47,240 nucleotides of DNA, from contig JAAENN010000307.1 in the NCBI GenBank assembly GCA_024224295.1, positions 1-47,240 on the forward strand. Direction: 5' to 3'. The notes under the pieces are model-generated. The model made no database searches, was not told the origin of the DNA, and worked only from the letters and a program-made list of their open reading frames with translations. The first letter of the stretch is position 1, and every line of letters starts with the position of its first letter. Shown here piece by piece: positions 35,415 through 43,473 of this stretch. The translations under genes were made by a program, and so were the position numbers. Source of the DNA: Shimia sp. Its GTDB lineage: Bacteria; Pseudomonadota; Alphaproteobacteria; Rhodobacterales; Rhodobacteraceae.

Positions 35415-35457
35415 TCACCGAGCCAGCACTTGATTGATTGGGCCGCGCGCCCATTTT

Positions 35458-35482
35458 GGCCCGCCTCTTTGGCGGGCCTTTT
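35458..35482 (+). terminator. Rho-independent terminator after glpX
   Basis: A perfect 8-bp stem GGCCCGCC / GGCGGGCC with a five-base loop (TCTTT) is followed by TTTT. It closes the hom-glpX unit and lies just ahead of recJ, which therefore needs its own promoter or read-through. Confidence 0.85.
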
Positions 35483-35503
35483 CATAAGACGAAGGCCACC
35501 GAC

Positions 35504-37249
35504 ATGACTGACTTTCTTGGTGTTTCCGAAAGCCTGACCGGACGGCGCTGGGTGGGGCCGGATGTCGAAACCACCCGCGCAGCAGAGCAGCTGGCACAGG
35601 ATACGTCCCTCCCCCCCGCGCTCTGTGCGGTGCTGGCACGGCGCGGCGTGACCGCGGGTGAAGCCGAGAGCTTTCTGGAGCCCAAGCTGGTCGATCTGCT
35701 GCCGGACCCGCGCAGCATCAAGGATATGGAAGTGGCTGCGGGCCGGTTCCTGCAGGCCGTGAAATCACGCCAACGCATCGCGGTCTTTGCCGATTATGAC
35801 GTGGACGGCGGCACCTCGGCAGCGCTGCTGATCACCTGGCTGCGCCAGATGGGCTTGAAGGCCACGCTTTATGTGCCAGACCGGATTGACGAAGGCTATG
35901 GCCCCAACGAGGCGGCGATGGCTGATTTGGCCAAAGCACATGACCTGATCATCTGTGTCGACTGTGGCACCCTGAGCCACGGGCCTATTGCAGTAGCCAA
36001 AGGCGCGGATGTGGTTGTGCTGGACCACCACCTTGGCGGAGAAACCTTGCCGGATTGCGTGGCGGTGGTGAACCCCAATCGCCAGGATGAAAGTGGCGAT
36101 CTCGCGCATCTTTGTGCGGCTTCGGTGGTGTTCCTGATGCTGGTGGAAGCCAACCGGCAGATGCGTGAGGCGGATGGCACGCGCGGGCCGGACCTGATGG
36201 CGATGCTCGATCTGGTGGCGCTTGGCACAGTGGCCGATGTGGCGCCATTGATTGGCGTGAACCGCGCGCTGGTGCGACAAGGTCTGAAGGTAATGGCGCG
36301 GCGGGATCGTCCCGGCGTCGTTGCCCTGTCAGATGTGAGCCGCATGGACAGCGCCCCCAACAGTTACCACCTTGGCTTCCTGCTGGGGCCGCGGGTGAAC
36401 GCTGGCGGGCGGATTGGGCAGGCCGATCTGGGCGCCCGCCTATTGTCGACCAGTGACCCTGCTGAGGCGGACGCCATCGCCGCTCGACTGGACGAACTCA
36501 ATACTGAACGCCGCGATATTGAGGCGTCAGTGCGCGCGGCAGCCATGGCGCAGGCCGAAGAGCGCGGGTTGGACGCGCCGCTGGTCTGGGCAGCGGGCGA
36601 AGGCTGGCACCCCGGCGTGGTGGGCATTGTCGCCTCCCGCCTGAAAGAAGCCACCAACCGGCCTGCGGTTGTGATTGGCCTTGAGGATAACGAAGGCAAA
36701 GGCTCTGGCCGCTCAATTTCGGGCGTTGACTTGGGCGCGAGCATTCAAAAACTTGCCGCTGAAGGGCTGTTGATCAAAGGCGGCGGGCATAAGATGGCGG
36801 CGGGTCTCTCTGTTGCAAGGGATCAACTGGAACCAGCCATGGATCGACTATCCGAGATGCTGGCAAAACAGGGCGCTGGCAATGCCGGACCGGCGGATTT
36901 GAAACTCGACAGCCTGCTGATGCCTACCGGGGCCACGGTGGATCTGATCAACGACATCGAAAAGGCCGGCCCCTTTGGTGCGAGCGCGGCTGCTCCGCGA
37001 TTTGCCTTTCCCGATGTGGAAATACGTTTCACCAAACGTGTGGGCGACAGCCACCTGAAACTGACATTTGGTGACGGCTTTGGCGCGCGCATTGATGCCA
37101 TAGCCTTTGGCGCTTACGACACCCCACTTGGCCCTTCACTCGAATCGCACGGCGGCGCGCGTTTTCATCTTGCAGGGCGATTGGAAATCAACACATGGGG
37201 CGGTCGCCAATCCGTGCAATTGCGGCTCGAAGACGCAGCTCGCGCCTAG
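35504..37249 (+). CDS. recJ: Single-stranded-DNA-specific exonuclease RecJ
   Basis: A 581-residue 5'-to-3' ssDNA exonuclease of recombination and mismatch repair. DHH motifs are in place: AVFADYDVDGGTSAALL, IICVDCGT, and VLDHHLGG, followed by the DHHA1 motif GGGHKMAAGLS and a C-terminal OB-like domain. The length matches family members of 560-600. ATG 35504 with GAAGG upstream is chosen over a frame extension to 35438, which would run through the glpX terminator. Confidence 0.96.
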   Translation: MTDFLGVSESLTGRRWVGPDVETTRAAEQLAQDTSLPPALCAVLARRGVTAGEAESFLEPKLVDLLPDPRSIKDMEVAAGRFLQAVKSRQRIAVFADYDVDGGTSAALLITWLRQMGLKATLYVPDRIDEGYGPNEAAMADLAKAHDLIICVDCGTLSHGPIAVAKGADVVVLDHHLGGETLPDCVAVVNPNRQDESGDLAHLCAASVVFLMLVEANRQMREADGTRGPDLMAMLDLVALGTVADVAPLIGVNRALVRQGLKVMARRDRPGVVALSDVSRMDSAPNSYHLGFLLGPRVNAGGRIGQADLGARLLSTSDPAEADAIAARLDELNTERRDIEASVRAAAMAQAEERGLDAPLVWAAGEGWHPGVVGIVASRLKEATNRPAVVIGLEDNEGKGSGRSISGVDLGASIQKLAAEGLLIKGGGHKMAAGLSVARDQLEPAMDRLSEMLAKQGAGNAGPADLKLDSLLMPTGATVDLINDIEKAGPFGASAAAPRFAFPDVEIRFTKRVGDSHLKLTFGDGFGARIDAIAFGAYDTPLGPSLESHGGARFHLAGRLEINTWGGRQSVQLRLEDAARA

Positions 37250-37265
37250 CCGAAGCTTCATTTAG

Positions 37266-37318
37266 CCCCCAATTTCATGGGGGAATCGCGGCTCTGCTGC
37301 GATGGGGGCAACGCCCCC
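37266..37318 (+). other. Hairpins downstream of recJ
   Basis: A weak CCCC...GGGG stem around 37266-37282 is followed by a strong GGGGGC-AAC-GCCCCC hairpin at 37304-37318. There is no clear T-tract, only an A/T-rich TTTT a few bases on. They could end recJ transcripts in a factor-dependent way. Confidence 0.4.
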
Positions 37319-37360
37319 GCCCCCGTCGCAAAAATTTTCCGGAAGTCGCGCAAATTTCCA

Positions 37361-37389
37361 CTTGCACCCACCCCTTGGTTTCACTAGAT
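37361..37389 (+). promoter_or_regulatory. Promoter of tRNA-Glu
   Basis: CTTGCA at 37361-37366 is separated by 17 bases from CTAGAT at 37384-37389, 19 bases ahead of the tRNA. It has the same layout as the rRNA-type promoter at the left edge. Confidence 0.55.
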
Positions 37390-37408
37390 ACGCCTCACGC
37401 TTCAGCGC

Positions 37409-37483
37409 GTCCCGTTCGTCTATCGGTTAGGACGCCAGGTTTTCAACCTGGAAAGAGGGGTTCGATTCCCCTACGGGATGCCA
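37409..37483 (+). tRNA. tRNA-Glu (anticodon TTC)
   Basis: A 75-base cloverleaf. The acceptor stem GTCCCGT pairs with ACGGGAT, with a G-T wobble at the first pair. The D arm contains TCGGTTAGGA. The anticodon stem CCAGG/CCTGG holds the loop with TTC. The T arm GGGGTTCGATTCCCC is canonical. The CCA end is encoded (37481-37483). It is a single tRNA with its own promoter. Confidence 0.97.
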
Positions 37484-37566
37484 CTTTGACCACCTGACAC
37501 ACCTAATCTAGGCGCAAAAGAACCCTGGTTCCGTTGTGACATTTGGTTGGCCTCCACGCATCTCTC

Positions 37567-37606
37567 AGAAAAAGAAAAGCGCGCCCATCCGTGGGGATGC
37601 GCGCGC
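37567..37606 (-). terminator. Rho-independent terminator after the SSADH-like gene
   Basis: Read on the minus strand, a GC-rich stem (GCGCGCATCC with GGATGGGCGCGC, one bulge) is followed by TTTTCTTTTTC. It lies just past the stop of the dehydrogenase gene and is positioned to end its transcript, facing the tRNA-Glu gene. Confidence 0.8.
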
Positions 37607-37629
37607 CGAAACGATTGATTTGAGAGCGC

Positions 37630-39105
37630 CTAGCCCCAATCCCGACAGACGTATTTTATCTCGGTAAACTCTTCCATGCCCAAGCGGGCGCCTTCGCGGC
37701 CCAGGCCAGACTGTTTGGTGCCACCAAAGGGGATCGGGGCGCCGGTGACTTTGGTGCGGTTCACCGCCACCATGCCGTATTGCAGCGCGCGGCACAGCCG
37801 GTAAATGCGGCGCGGATCGTGGCAGTGCACATAAGCCATAAGGCCATATTCCGTGTCGTTGGCCTCCGCGACCACTTCGTCCTCACTGTCAAACGGCGTG
37901 ATCGGCGCGACCGGACCAAAGACTTCTTCCGACATGATCTGCGCGTCTGCCGGCACATCAGTCAGCACGGTTGGCTCAAAGAACAGCGTACCCAGAGCAT
38001 GGCGCTTGCCGCCGCAGGCCAGTGTTGCGCCTTTGGCCAGTGCATCCGCCACATGCTCTTCCTGCTTCTGCACCGCTTTCTCGTTCATCAACGGACCGAT
38101 ATCGGGATCGTCCATGCCCACGCCAACACTCAGAGCTTTGGTGGCAGCGACAAATTTCTCACAAAAGGCCGCGTAGATGTCGCGTTCCACAAAAATGCGG
38201 TTCGCGCCCAGGCAATCCTGTCCGGAGGTGGCGAATTTGGCTTTAATGGTTTCTTCCACCGCCACATCCAGATCTGCGCCTTTGAAGACAATCACCGGCG
38301 CGTGGCCACCTAACTCCATCACCAGCCGCTTTACCGTGCTTGCGGACTGGCGATAGAGCAGCTTGCCAACCTCGGTGGAGCCGGTGAAGGAAAGCGCACG
38401 CACACGGGTGTCGCGAGTCCAGAGTTCCACCACGGTGGGGGCGAGGCCGGTGACCACGTTGAACACACCCGCCGGGATGCCAGCCCGTTCCGCCAGCTCC
38501 ACCAGCGCCAACGCGCTGTAAGGGGTTTCGCCGGAGGGGTGCGCCACCACGGTGCAGCCCGCGGCCAATGCTGCGGCGGCTTTGCGGGTCAGCATGGCAG
38601 AGGGGAAGTTCCACGGGGTGATCAGCGCAGCCACGCCCACCGGTTCGCGCCACAGCTCCACCTCTGCATCCGGCAGGTGGCTGGTGACGCCCTCGATATT
38701 AGGGCGTTTGGCCTCTTCTGCGTAAAACTCCAAAAAGGCCGCGCCATAATCGATCTCTCCACGCGCTTCGGAAATCGGCTTGCCCTGCTCCAGCACCATG
38801 ATGCGGGCGAGGTCTTCTTTGTGCTCCAGTTGCAGCTCAAACCAGCGGCGCAGGATGGCTGCGCGCTCTTGTGGCAACAGCGCCGCCCAAGCCGGGAAAG
38901 CCGCCTGTGCGACGTCCACTGCTGCCGAGGATTCCTCGGCGGACATCGCTGCCACACCACCCAAATGGGTGCCATCTGCCGGATTGGTCACGGCGAAGCT
39001 GTCGCCATCCTTGGCGGCTTGCCATTTGCCGTTGATATAGGAAAAGGACCGTACAAGGGCCTTATCGGTGATGTCTGCGCGGGCAGAAAGCGCGGTTTGC
39101 GTCAT
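37630..39105 (-). CDS. NAD(P)-dependent succinate-semialdehyde dehydrogenase-like enzyme
   Basis: A 491-residue aldehyde dehydrogenase. The core motifs are ITPWNFPSAMLTRK, FTGSTEVGK, catalytic Glu in MELGGHAPVIVF, and catalytic Cys in SGQDCLGANR, ending with GAPIPFGGTKQSGLGREG typical of the GabD group. It should oxidise succinate semialdehyde or a related aldehyde such as aspartate semialdehyde. ATG 39105 has GGAG upstream and is favoured over 39165. It follows its own AsnC/Lrp-type gene by 83 bases. That order matches the asnC-ssd pair of ectoine catabolic clusters (DoeC-like), though GABA or polyamine breakdown is equally possible. Confidence 0.88.
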   Translation of the reverse strand: MTQTALSARADITDKALVRSFSYINGKWQAAKDGDSFAVTNPADGTHLGGVAAMSAEESSAAVDVAQAAFPAWAALLPQERAAILRRWFELQLEHKEDLARIMVLEQGKPISEARGEIDYGAAFLEFYAEEAKRPNIEGVTSHLPDAEVELWREPVGVAALITPWNFPSAMLTRKAAAALAAGCTVVAHPSGETPYSALALVELAERAGIPAGVFNVVTGLAPTVVELWTRDTRVRALSFTGSTEVGKLLYRQSASTVKRLVMELGGHAPVIVFKGADLDVAVEETIKAKFATSGQDCLGANRIFVERDIYAAFCEKFVAATKALSVGVGMDDPDIGPLMNEKAVQKQEEHVADALAKGATLACGGKRHALGTLFFEPTVLTDVPADAQIMSEEVFGPVAPITPFDSEDEVVAEANDTEYGLMAYVHCHDPRRIYRLCRALQYGMVAVNRTKVTGAPIPFGGTKQSGLGREGARLGMEEFTEIKYVCRDWG

Positions 39106-39188
39106 GGTGGAAAGTCTCCTCTTTGTGAGGAGAAAGTGGCGAAAGCGGACAGAAGATTTGTCCAAAGTTGCCCGTATTTACAGAGGAA

Positions 39189-39677
39189 TTAGCTGCGCTC
39201 GACCGCTCCAAGTAGCAAATCAAACGGTGGCGCGCCGTGCTCTTTCACCGGCTTTGTCACGATGTAGGTGAAATAGCGCGACAGGCCGATGCGGGCATCC
39301 AACATTTCGTCAATCAGGCGCTGATAGGCGTCGATGTCGCTGGTCACGATTTGCAGCAAATAGTCGAACCCACCGCCAAGCGCCCAGCAGGCAACAACCT
39401 CGTCATAGCGCTGCATCGCCGCCTCAAAAGCCCGGAAGCTGGCGGCGGTGTGGTCGGCAATCTCAGCAGACACAAACACAGTGACATTGGGAGCAAGCTT
39501 CTTGAGATTGATGCGCGCGCCGTAGCCTTCGATCAGCCCGGCTTTTTCCAGCTTTTTGAGGCGGTCCCAACAGGGGGTTGGTGAAAGGCCGATTTTCTCC
39601 GCCAGCGCCGCTTTGGTGATGCGGCCTTCGCGCGTCAGCACGGACAGGATGTCGATGTCCCGTTTGTCTAGTTTCAT
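39189..39677 (-). CDS. AsnC/Lrp family transcriptional regulator (DoeX-like context)
   Basis: A 162-residue regulator with helix-turn-helix MKLDKRDIDILSVLTREGRITKAALAEKIGLSPTPCWDRLKKLE and a C-terminal ligand-binding domain containing ALGGGFDYLLQIVTSDIDAY. ATG 39677 is chosen because the family starts there. Longer frames to 39890 add 71 residues without similarity to the family. It lies directly upstream of the SSADH-like gene on the same strand, so it probably autoregulates and controls it. In ectoine clusters such an AsnC protein senses diaminobutyrate derivatives; that role here is inference. Confidence 0.9.
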   Translation of the reverse strand: MKLDKRDIDILSVLTREGRITKAALAEKIGLSPTPCWDRLKKLEKAGLIEGYGARINLKKLAPNVTVFVSAEIADHTAASFRAFEAAMQRYDEVVACWALGGGFDYLLQIVTSDIDAYQRLIDEMLDARIGLSRYFTYIVTKPVKEHGAPPFDLLLGAVERS

Positions 39678-40195
39678 GACAGCCCCCATGCCCCATGCAA
39701 GGTGGGAGACGCATCCGGAGGCCGTTTCCAGCCATATGATCGCGTGGTCAAAGTCATAGCCAGATAGCGTTATCAGGAGCCATTTGCTCTCGGCAAGCAC
39801 AATCCCGCCCTCCATCATACCAGCGCGCAAAAATCCCAATTTTTTGACTTTCGTGAACCGCCGCTTGTTCACTGACTTTTCATTAACCAATTCGCATTAC
39901 GGTTTTTGCGTGTCGTTAGCACAGCGCCTGCACCATCTGATTCTCTCTTCAGGGCGCGGTTCGTAAGGGGATGGGAAATATGACAAAAACACATTTGTCA
40001 GTCTGGGTACTACCACGCGGTTCATCACAAGACGCGCGCCCTCCAGCGCGTCGGGCAATCCGTATGGGTGCGTTTATTGTCGCCGCTTGTGGCGACTCAG
40101 ACTTCGCTGTGGAACCCAAACCGTCCTGCAACAAAAACCGCCGAATTTGGCCACACACTGCGCCCAGAAGCCCCCGTATTTTTGCGGGCTAACCC
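39678..40195. other. Gene-free stretch with one perfect inverted repeat
   Basis: About 520 bases with no convincing gene; short frames on both strands (39971-40192 plus, 39949-40158 minus) have no recognisable features. TGACAAA at 39981-39987 and TTTGTCA at 39994-40000 form a perfect 7-bp inverted repeat with a six-base spacer, like a regulator site. A T-rich stretch near 39840-39890 lies ahead of the asnC-type gene and may hold its promoter. Confidence 0.45.
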
Positions 40196-40694
40196 CTAAA
40201 GCGCGGGCGGCACATCCACCGCAGGCGCGCTGGGTTTGATGTCCAGAAGTGGTGTGCCGTTAAAACAGTCAATGGCGTCAATGCCGATGACACCCGCCTG
40301 TAAGTCCAGCGATGTGATGCGTACCGCCGCCAGAGAAATCGGGTACCCGGTTGGGAGAACGCAGCGCAAAGGTGCCGCGTGCGGTATCATGGTGACGAGG
40401 CCGCTGCGTGATCAGATCGCGCCGAGCCTGATGCATCCAATAAAACAGCATAATCCCCTGCCCCACCTCCAAACCGGTCAACCCCTGCGCAAAGCCCGGC
40501 TCCAGAACAACGCGTGCCTCCTGGCCGGTTTCCCTTGCACGGGTCACGTTCTTGGGGCAGTCGCCCCGCTGCCAGGGAGTTTCAATCCGGCCAATGAAGC
40601 GCAGATGCGCGTCAACGCGTTCCATGGGGTCAAAAGACAGACGGTCCTCGCCGTCGCGCTGCTCAGGAAAGGCTGTTGTTTTAGGATCGATCAT
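40196..40694 (-). pseudogene. trmO: trmO (tRNA t6A37 N6-methyltransferase), frameshifted
   Basis: TrmO (TsaA, UPF0066) adds a methyl group to t6A at position 37 of threonine tRNA. The first part, from ATG 40694 (AAGGAA upstream), reads FDPMERVDAHLRFIGRIETPW to RGTFALRSPNR. The conserved continuation PISLAAVRITSLDLQAGVIGIDAIDCFNGTPLLDIKP is in another frame. The shift falls near 40342-40352; a two-base loss would restore SPNRVNPIS, matching the family SPxRPNPI motif. Reading straight on gives an aberrant tail ending at 40278. The gene is either a recent pseudogene or carries a sequencing error. It is otherwise full length and well conserved. Confidence 0.85.
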
Positions 40695-40776
40695 GGCGGT
40701 GTTCCTTGAATGGCTCAAACACTCTGCCAGCAGATTCAAAGCGATGCCAGCACCAGCTTGGTCACACCCTGCAAAT

Positions 40777-40807
40777 GAAAAACGCCGCTCTTGGGGAGCG
40801 GCGTTTT
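40777..40807 (-). terminator. Terminator of the peptide ABC operon (bidirectional)
   Basis: Stem AACGCCGCTC / GAGCGGCGTT with a short loop is flanked by A-run and T-run on both sides, so it can act on both strands. It lies six bases past the stop of the fused ATPase gene. The leftward ABC transporter operon most likely ends here. Confidence 0.85.
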
Positions 40808-40813
40808 CTGGTT

Positions 40814-42532
40814 TTAAACAATCTCGTCTTCGAGACCTTCGGTGGAAAGCCCTTCGAGCTTGGGCATTAAGCTCAAAAGCTCCCGGGTGTAGGCTTCCTT
40901 AGGGGAGGCAAACAGGGTTTCGGTGTCTGCCACCTCCACCATTTGCCCCTGACGCATCACGCCAACACGGTCGCACATCTGGCGCACCACCGGCAGGTCG
41001 TGACTGATGAAGAGCATGGTCAGGCCCAGGTGTTCCTGAAGATCCTTGAGGATATTCAGAATCTGCGCCTGAATGGACACGTCGAGCGCCGAGGTGGGTT
41101 CGTCACAGATCAGGAAGCGTGGCTGTGTTGCCAAGGCACGTGCAATCGAGATCCTCTGACGCTGACCACCGGAGAACTCATGCGGGTACTTGCGGCCTGC
41201 TTCAGAGCCGAGCCCCACACGTTCCAGAAGCTCATCCACGCGGTGCTGAATAGCGTCGCCTTCAAGCAATTTGTGGTGCTTCACCGGCTCCGCGATGATC
41301 TCATCCACGCGCATGCGCGGATTGAGGCTGGAGAACGGGTCCTGGAAGATCATTTGGATCTGACGGCGGTAGCTTTCCAAGTCCTTGGCGGTCTTGAGCT
41401 GCGTGATCTCGTCTTCGTCAAAGAAGATTTTGCCGCCGTTGGTCTGATAGAGCGTCGCAATCATGCGTGCCACGGTCGACTTACCGGAGCCACTTTCCCC
41501 CACGATGCCAAAGACCTCGCCTTCGCGAATGTCAAAGCTAACCTTGTCCACGGCAGTGAAGTATTTGCGTCGAGATGGGATGAGTGACCCACTTTGCAGG
41601 AAGGTCTTGGTCAGCCCGTCGACCTTCAAAAGTGTGCCGGATTTGGTTGGCTCTGGACGGTCCCAATTGCGGGCCAGATCGTCGATGTGGAACGCGATCT
41701 GACGGCCACCATAACTGAGCTGCGGGAAGCGATGCACCTTCAGCGTCGGACGCGGTACAGCGGCAATGAGCGACTTAGTATACTCATGCGCCGGGGCGCC
41801 GAGCACCTGCTCGGTTGTGCCGCTTTCGACAACCTCCCCCTGATACATCACGGTCACTTTATCCGTGGTGTCCGCGATCACGCCCATGTCGTGGGTGATC
41901 AGGACCACACCGGTCTGGCGTTCGCGGGCCAGTTCCTTGATCAACTCAAGAATCTGCGCCTGAATAGACACATCGAGCGCTGTGGTGGGTTCGTCCGCGA
42001 TGATCACATCCGGCTCAGAACAAAGCGCAAGCGCAATCACCACCCGCTGACGCATGCCGCCAGAGAACTGGTGCGGGTATTGATTGATACGCTCGTCCGG
42101 CATGGGAATACCCACCCGATCCAAGAGCTCAATCGCCCGCTTTTTGCTGTCTGCGTCAGATAGTTTCAGGTGGAACTGAATAGTCTCCACCAACTGCTGG
42201 CCAACGGTCAGAAGCGGGTTCAGCGAGGTCAGGGGGTCCTGGAAGATCATCGATATCTTCGCGCCCCGCAACGCCCGCATGCCGTCCGCATCGCGCCCGT
42301 TGATGTGCTCACCTTTGAAGCTCACCGTACCCTCGGCAATGTGGCCGGGACGTTCCAGCAAGCCCATCACGGCGGCGCCGATGGTGGATTTGCCCGCACC
42401 GGACTCGCCCACAAGACCGTGGATTTCACCCGGCTCAACCGCGAGGTTGGCCTTGTTCACCGCGACAAACAGCTTGCGACGGGTTGGGAAGTGGACCGAG
42501 AGGTCCTCGATATCAAGAAGTGTCTCGGTCAT
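40814..42532 (-). CDS. Fused dipeptide/oligopeptide ABC transporter ATPase (DppD-DppF type)
   Basis: A 572-residue protein containing two complete ABC domains. The first has Walker A GESGAGKST, signature FSGGMRQR and Walker B VIIADEPTTALD. The second has Walker A GESGSGKST, signature FSGGQRQR and LICDEPTSALD. Each is followed by the family-type oligopeptide C-terminal extension. In E. coli the two are separate DppD and DppF proteins; the fused form is common in Rhizobiales and Rhodobacterales. It powers import through the two permeases. ATG 42532 overlaps the permease stop as TGATG; an alternative GTG is at 42535. Confidence 0.95.
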   Translation of the reverse strand: MTETLLDIEDLSVHFPTRRKLFVAVNKANLAVEPGEIHGLVGESGAGKSTIGAAVMGLLERPGHIAEGTVSFKGEHINGRDADGMRALRGAKISMIFQDPLTSLNPLLTVGQQLVETIQFHLKLSDADSKKRAIELLDRVGIPMPDERINQYPHQFSGGMRQRVVIALALCSEPDVIIADEPTTALDVSIQAQILELIKELARERQTGVVLITHDMGVIADTTDKVTVMYQGEVVESGTTEQVLGAPAHEYTKSLIAAVPRPTLKVHRFPQLSYGGRQIAFHIDDLARNWDRPEPTKSGTLLKVDGLTKTFLQSGSLIPSRRKYFTAVDKVSFDIREGEVFGIVGESGSGKSTVARMIATLYQTNGGKIFFDEDEITQLKTAKDLESYRRQIQMIFQDPFSSLNPRMRVDEIIAEPVKHHKLLEGDAIQHRVDELLERVGLGSEAGRKYPHEFSGGQRQRISIARALATQPRFLICDEPTSALDVSIQAQILNILKDLQEHLGLTMLFISHDLPVVRQMCDRVGVMRQGQMVEVADTETLFASPKEAYTRELLSLMPKLEGLSTEGLEDEIV

Positions 42533-43473
42533 CACTGCAGCCTCGGGTTCAATGCATCACGCAGCCAGTCGCCCAGCAGGTTCACAGACAGCGCAAGCGC
42601 CAGAAGGGTCGCGGAAGGGAACAGGATAATCCACCACTCACCGGAGAAGAGGAAATCTTGTCCGATACGGATCAAGGTACCCAGCGACGGTTGGGTTGGC
42701 GGTGCACCCACGCCGAGGAACGAAAGGGTCGCCTCAGCAATAATGGCCAGCGCCAAGGAGATGGTCGCAATCACCAGAACCGGCGACAGCACGTTTGGCA
42801 GGATATGACGCAGCATAATGATGCCCCGGCCCCGGCCCATCATACGCGCGGCCTGCACGTATTCCTTGTCTTTCTCCACCAGTGTTGCGCCGCGCACAAC
42901 ACGGGCAAACTGTACCCAATCGGACAGACCAATGGCGATGATCAGCACCCAAATTGCCATTTGGTCATGATGCTGGATCGGGATGACACCTTTGGCAATC
43001 CCGAAGATCAGCATCGCCACAAGAATGGATGGGAACGTCAGCTGCACATCAGCCGCACGCATGATCAGGGTTTCCACCCATCCACCGACATAGCCAGCCA
43101 CAAGGCCCAGCGTGATGCCCAGAACCATGGCAAAACTCACGGCAGCCAAGCCGACAAAGAGTGACACGCGCATGCCGTAGAGAATTGTGGAAAACACGTC
43201 GCGACCCTGGTCATCTGTGCCAAGCCAGAAGACGTCACCGGTGAAGTCATTTGGGGCCATCGGCGCGGTGAAACCGTTCATCAGGTCCAAAGAGCCTGGA
43301 TCAAACGGATCATGCGGCGCGATCAACGGCGCAAAGACGGCGCTCAACACCAGAAGCATCACAACGATGAAAGACACCACCGCTACGGGTGAGCGGCGGA
43401 AGCTGTAAACAAAATCGCTGTCCAGCGCCTTGGCAAGACGCGACTGCGGCGCAGTTGAGGATTGATCAGACAT
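42532..43473 (-). CDS. Peptide ABC transporter permease (DppC-like)
   Basis: A 313-residue inner-membrane permease. A cytoplasmic N-terminus is followed by six predicted helices, with a binding-protein-dependent transport motif around ARVVRGATLVEKDKEYVQAARMMG (the EAA-loop equivalent that contacts the ATPase). An N-terminal region with PFDPGSLDLMNGF is typical of DppC/OppC. It starts within the stop codon of dppB (TGATG) and is coupled to the ATPase in the same way, so the four-gene order is SBP-DppB-DppC-DppDF. Confidence 0.93.
   Translation of the reverse strand: MSDQSSTAPQSRLAKALDSDFVYSFRRSPVAVVSFIVVMLLVLSAVFAPLIAPHDPFDPGSLDLMNGFTAPMAPNDFTGDVFWLGTDDQGRDVFSTILYGMRVSLFVGLAAVSFAMVLGITLGLVAGYVGGWVETLIMRAADVQLTFPSILVAMLIFGIAKGVIPIQHHDQMAIWVLIIAIGLSDWVQFARVVRGATLVEKDKEYVQAARMMGRGRGIIMLRHILPNVLSPVLVIATISLALAIIAEATLSFLGVGAPPTQPSLGTLIRIGQDFLFSGEWWIILFPSATLLALALSVNLLGDWLRDALNPRLQ

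Noticed and set aside
40278..40739. Complete 153-residue protein in the first trmO frame
   Set aside because: The last 25 or so residues are the out-of-frame tail after the frameshift, and the conserved C-terminal half of TrmO is in the next frame.
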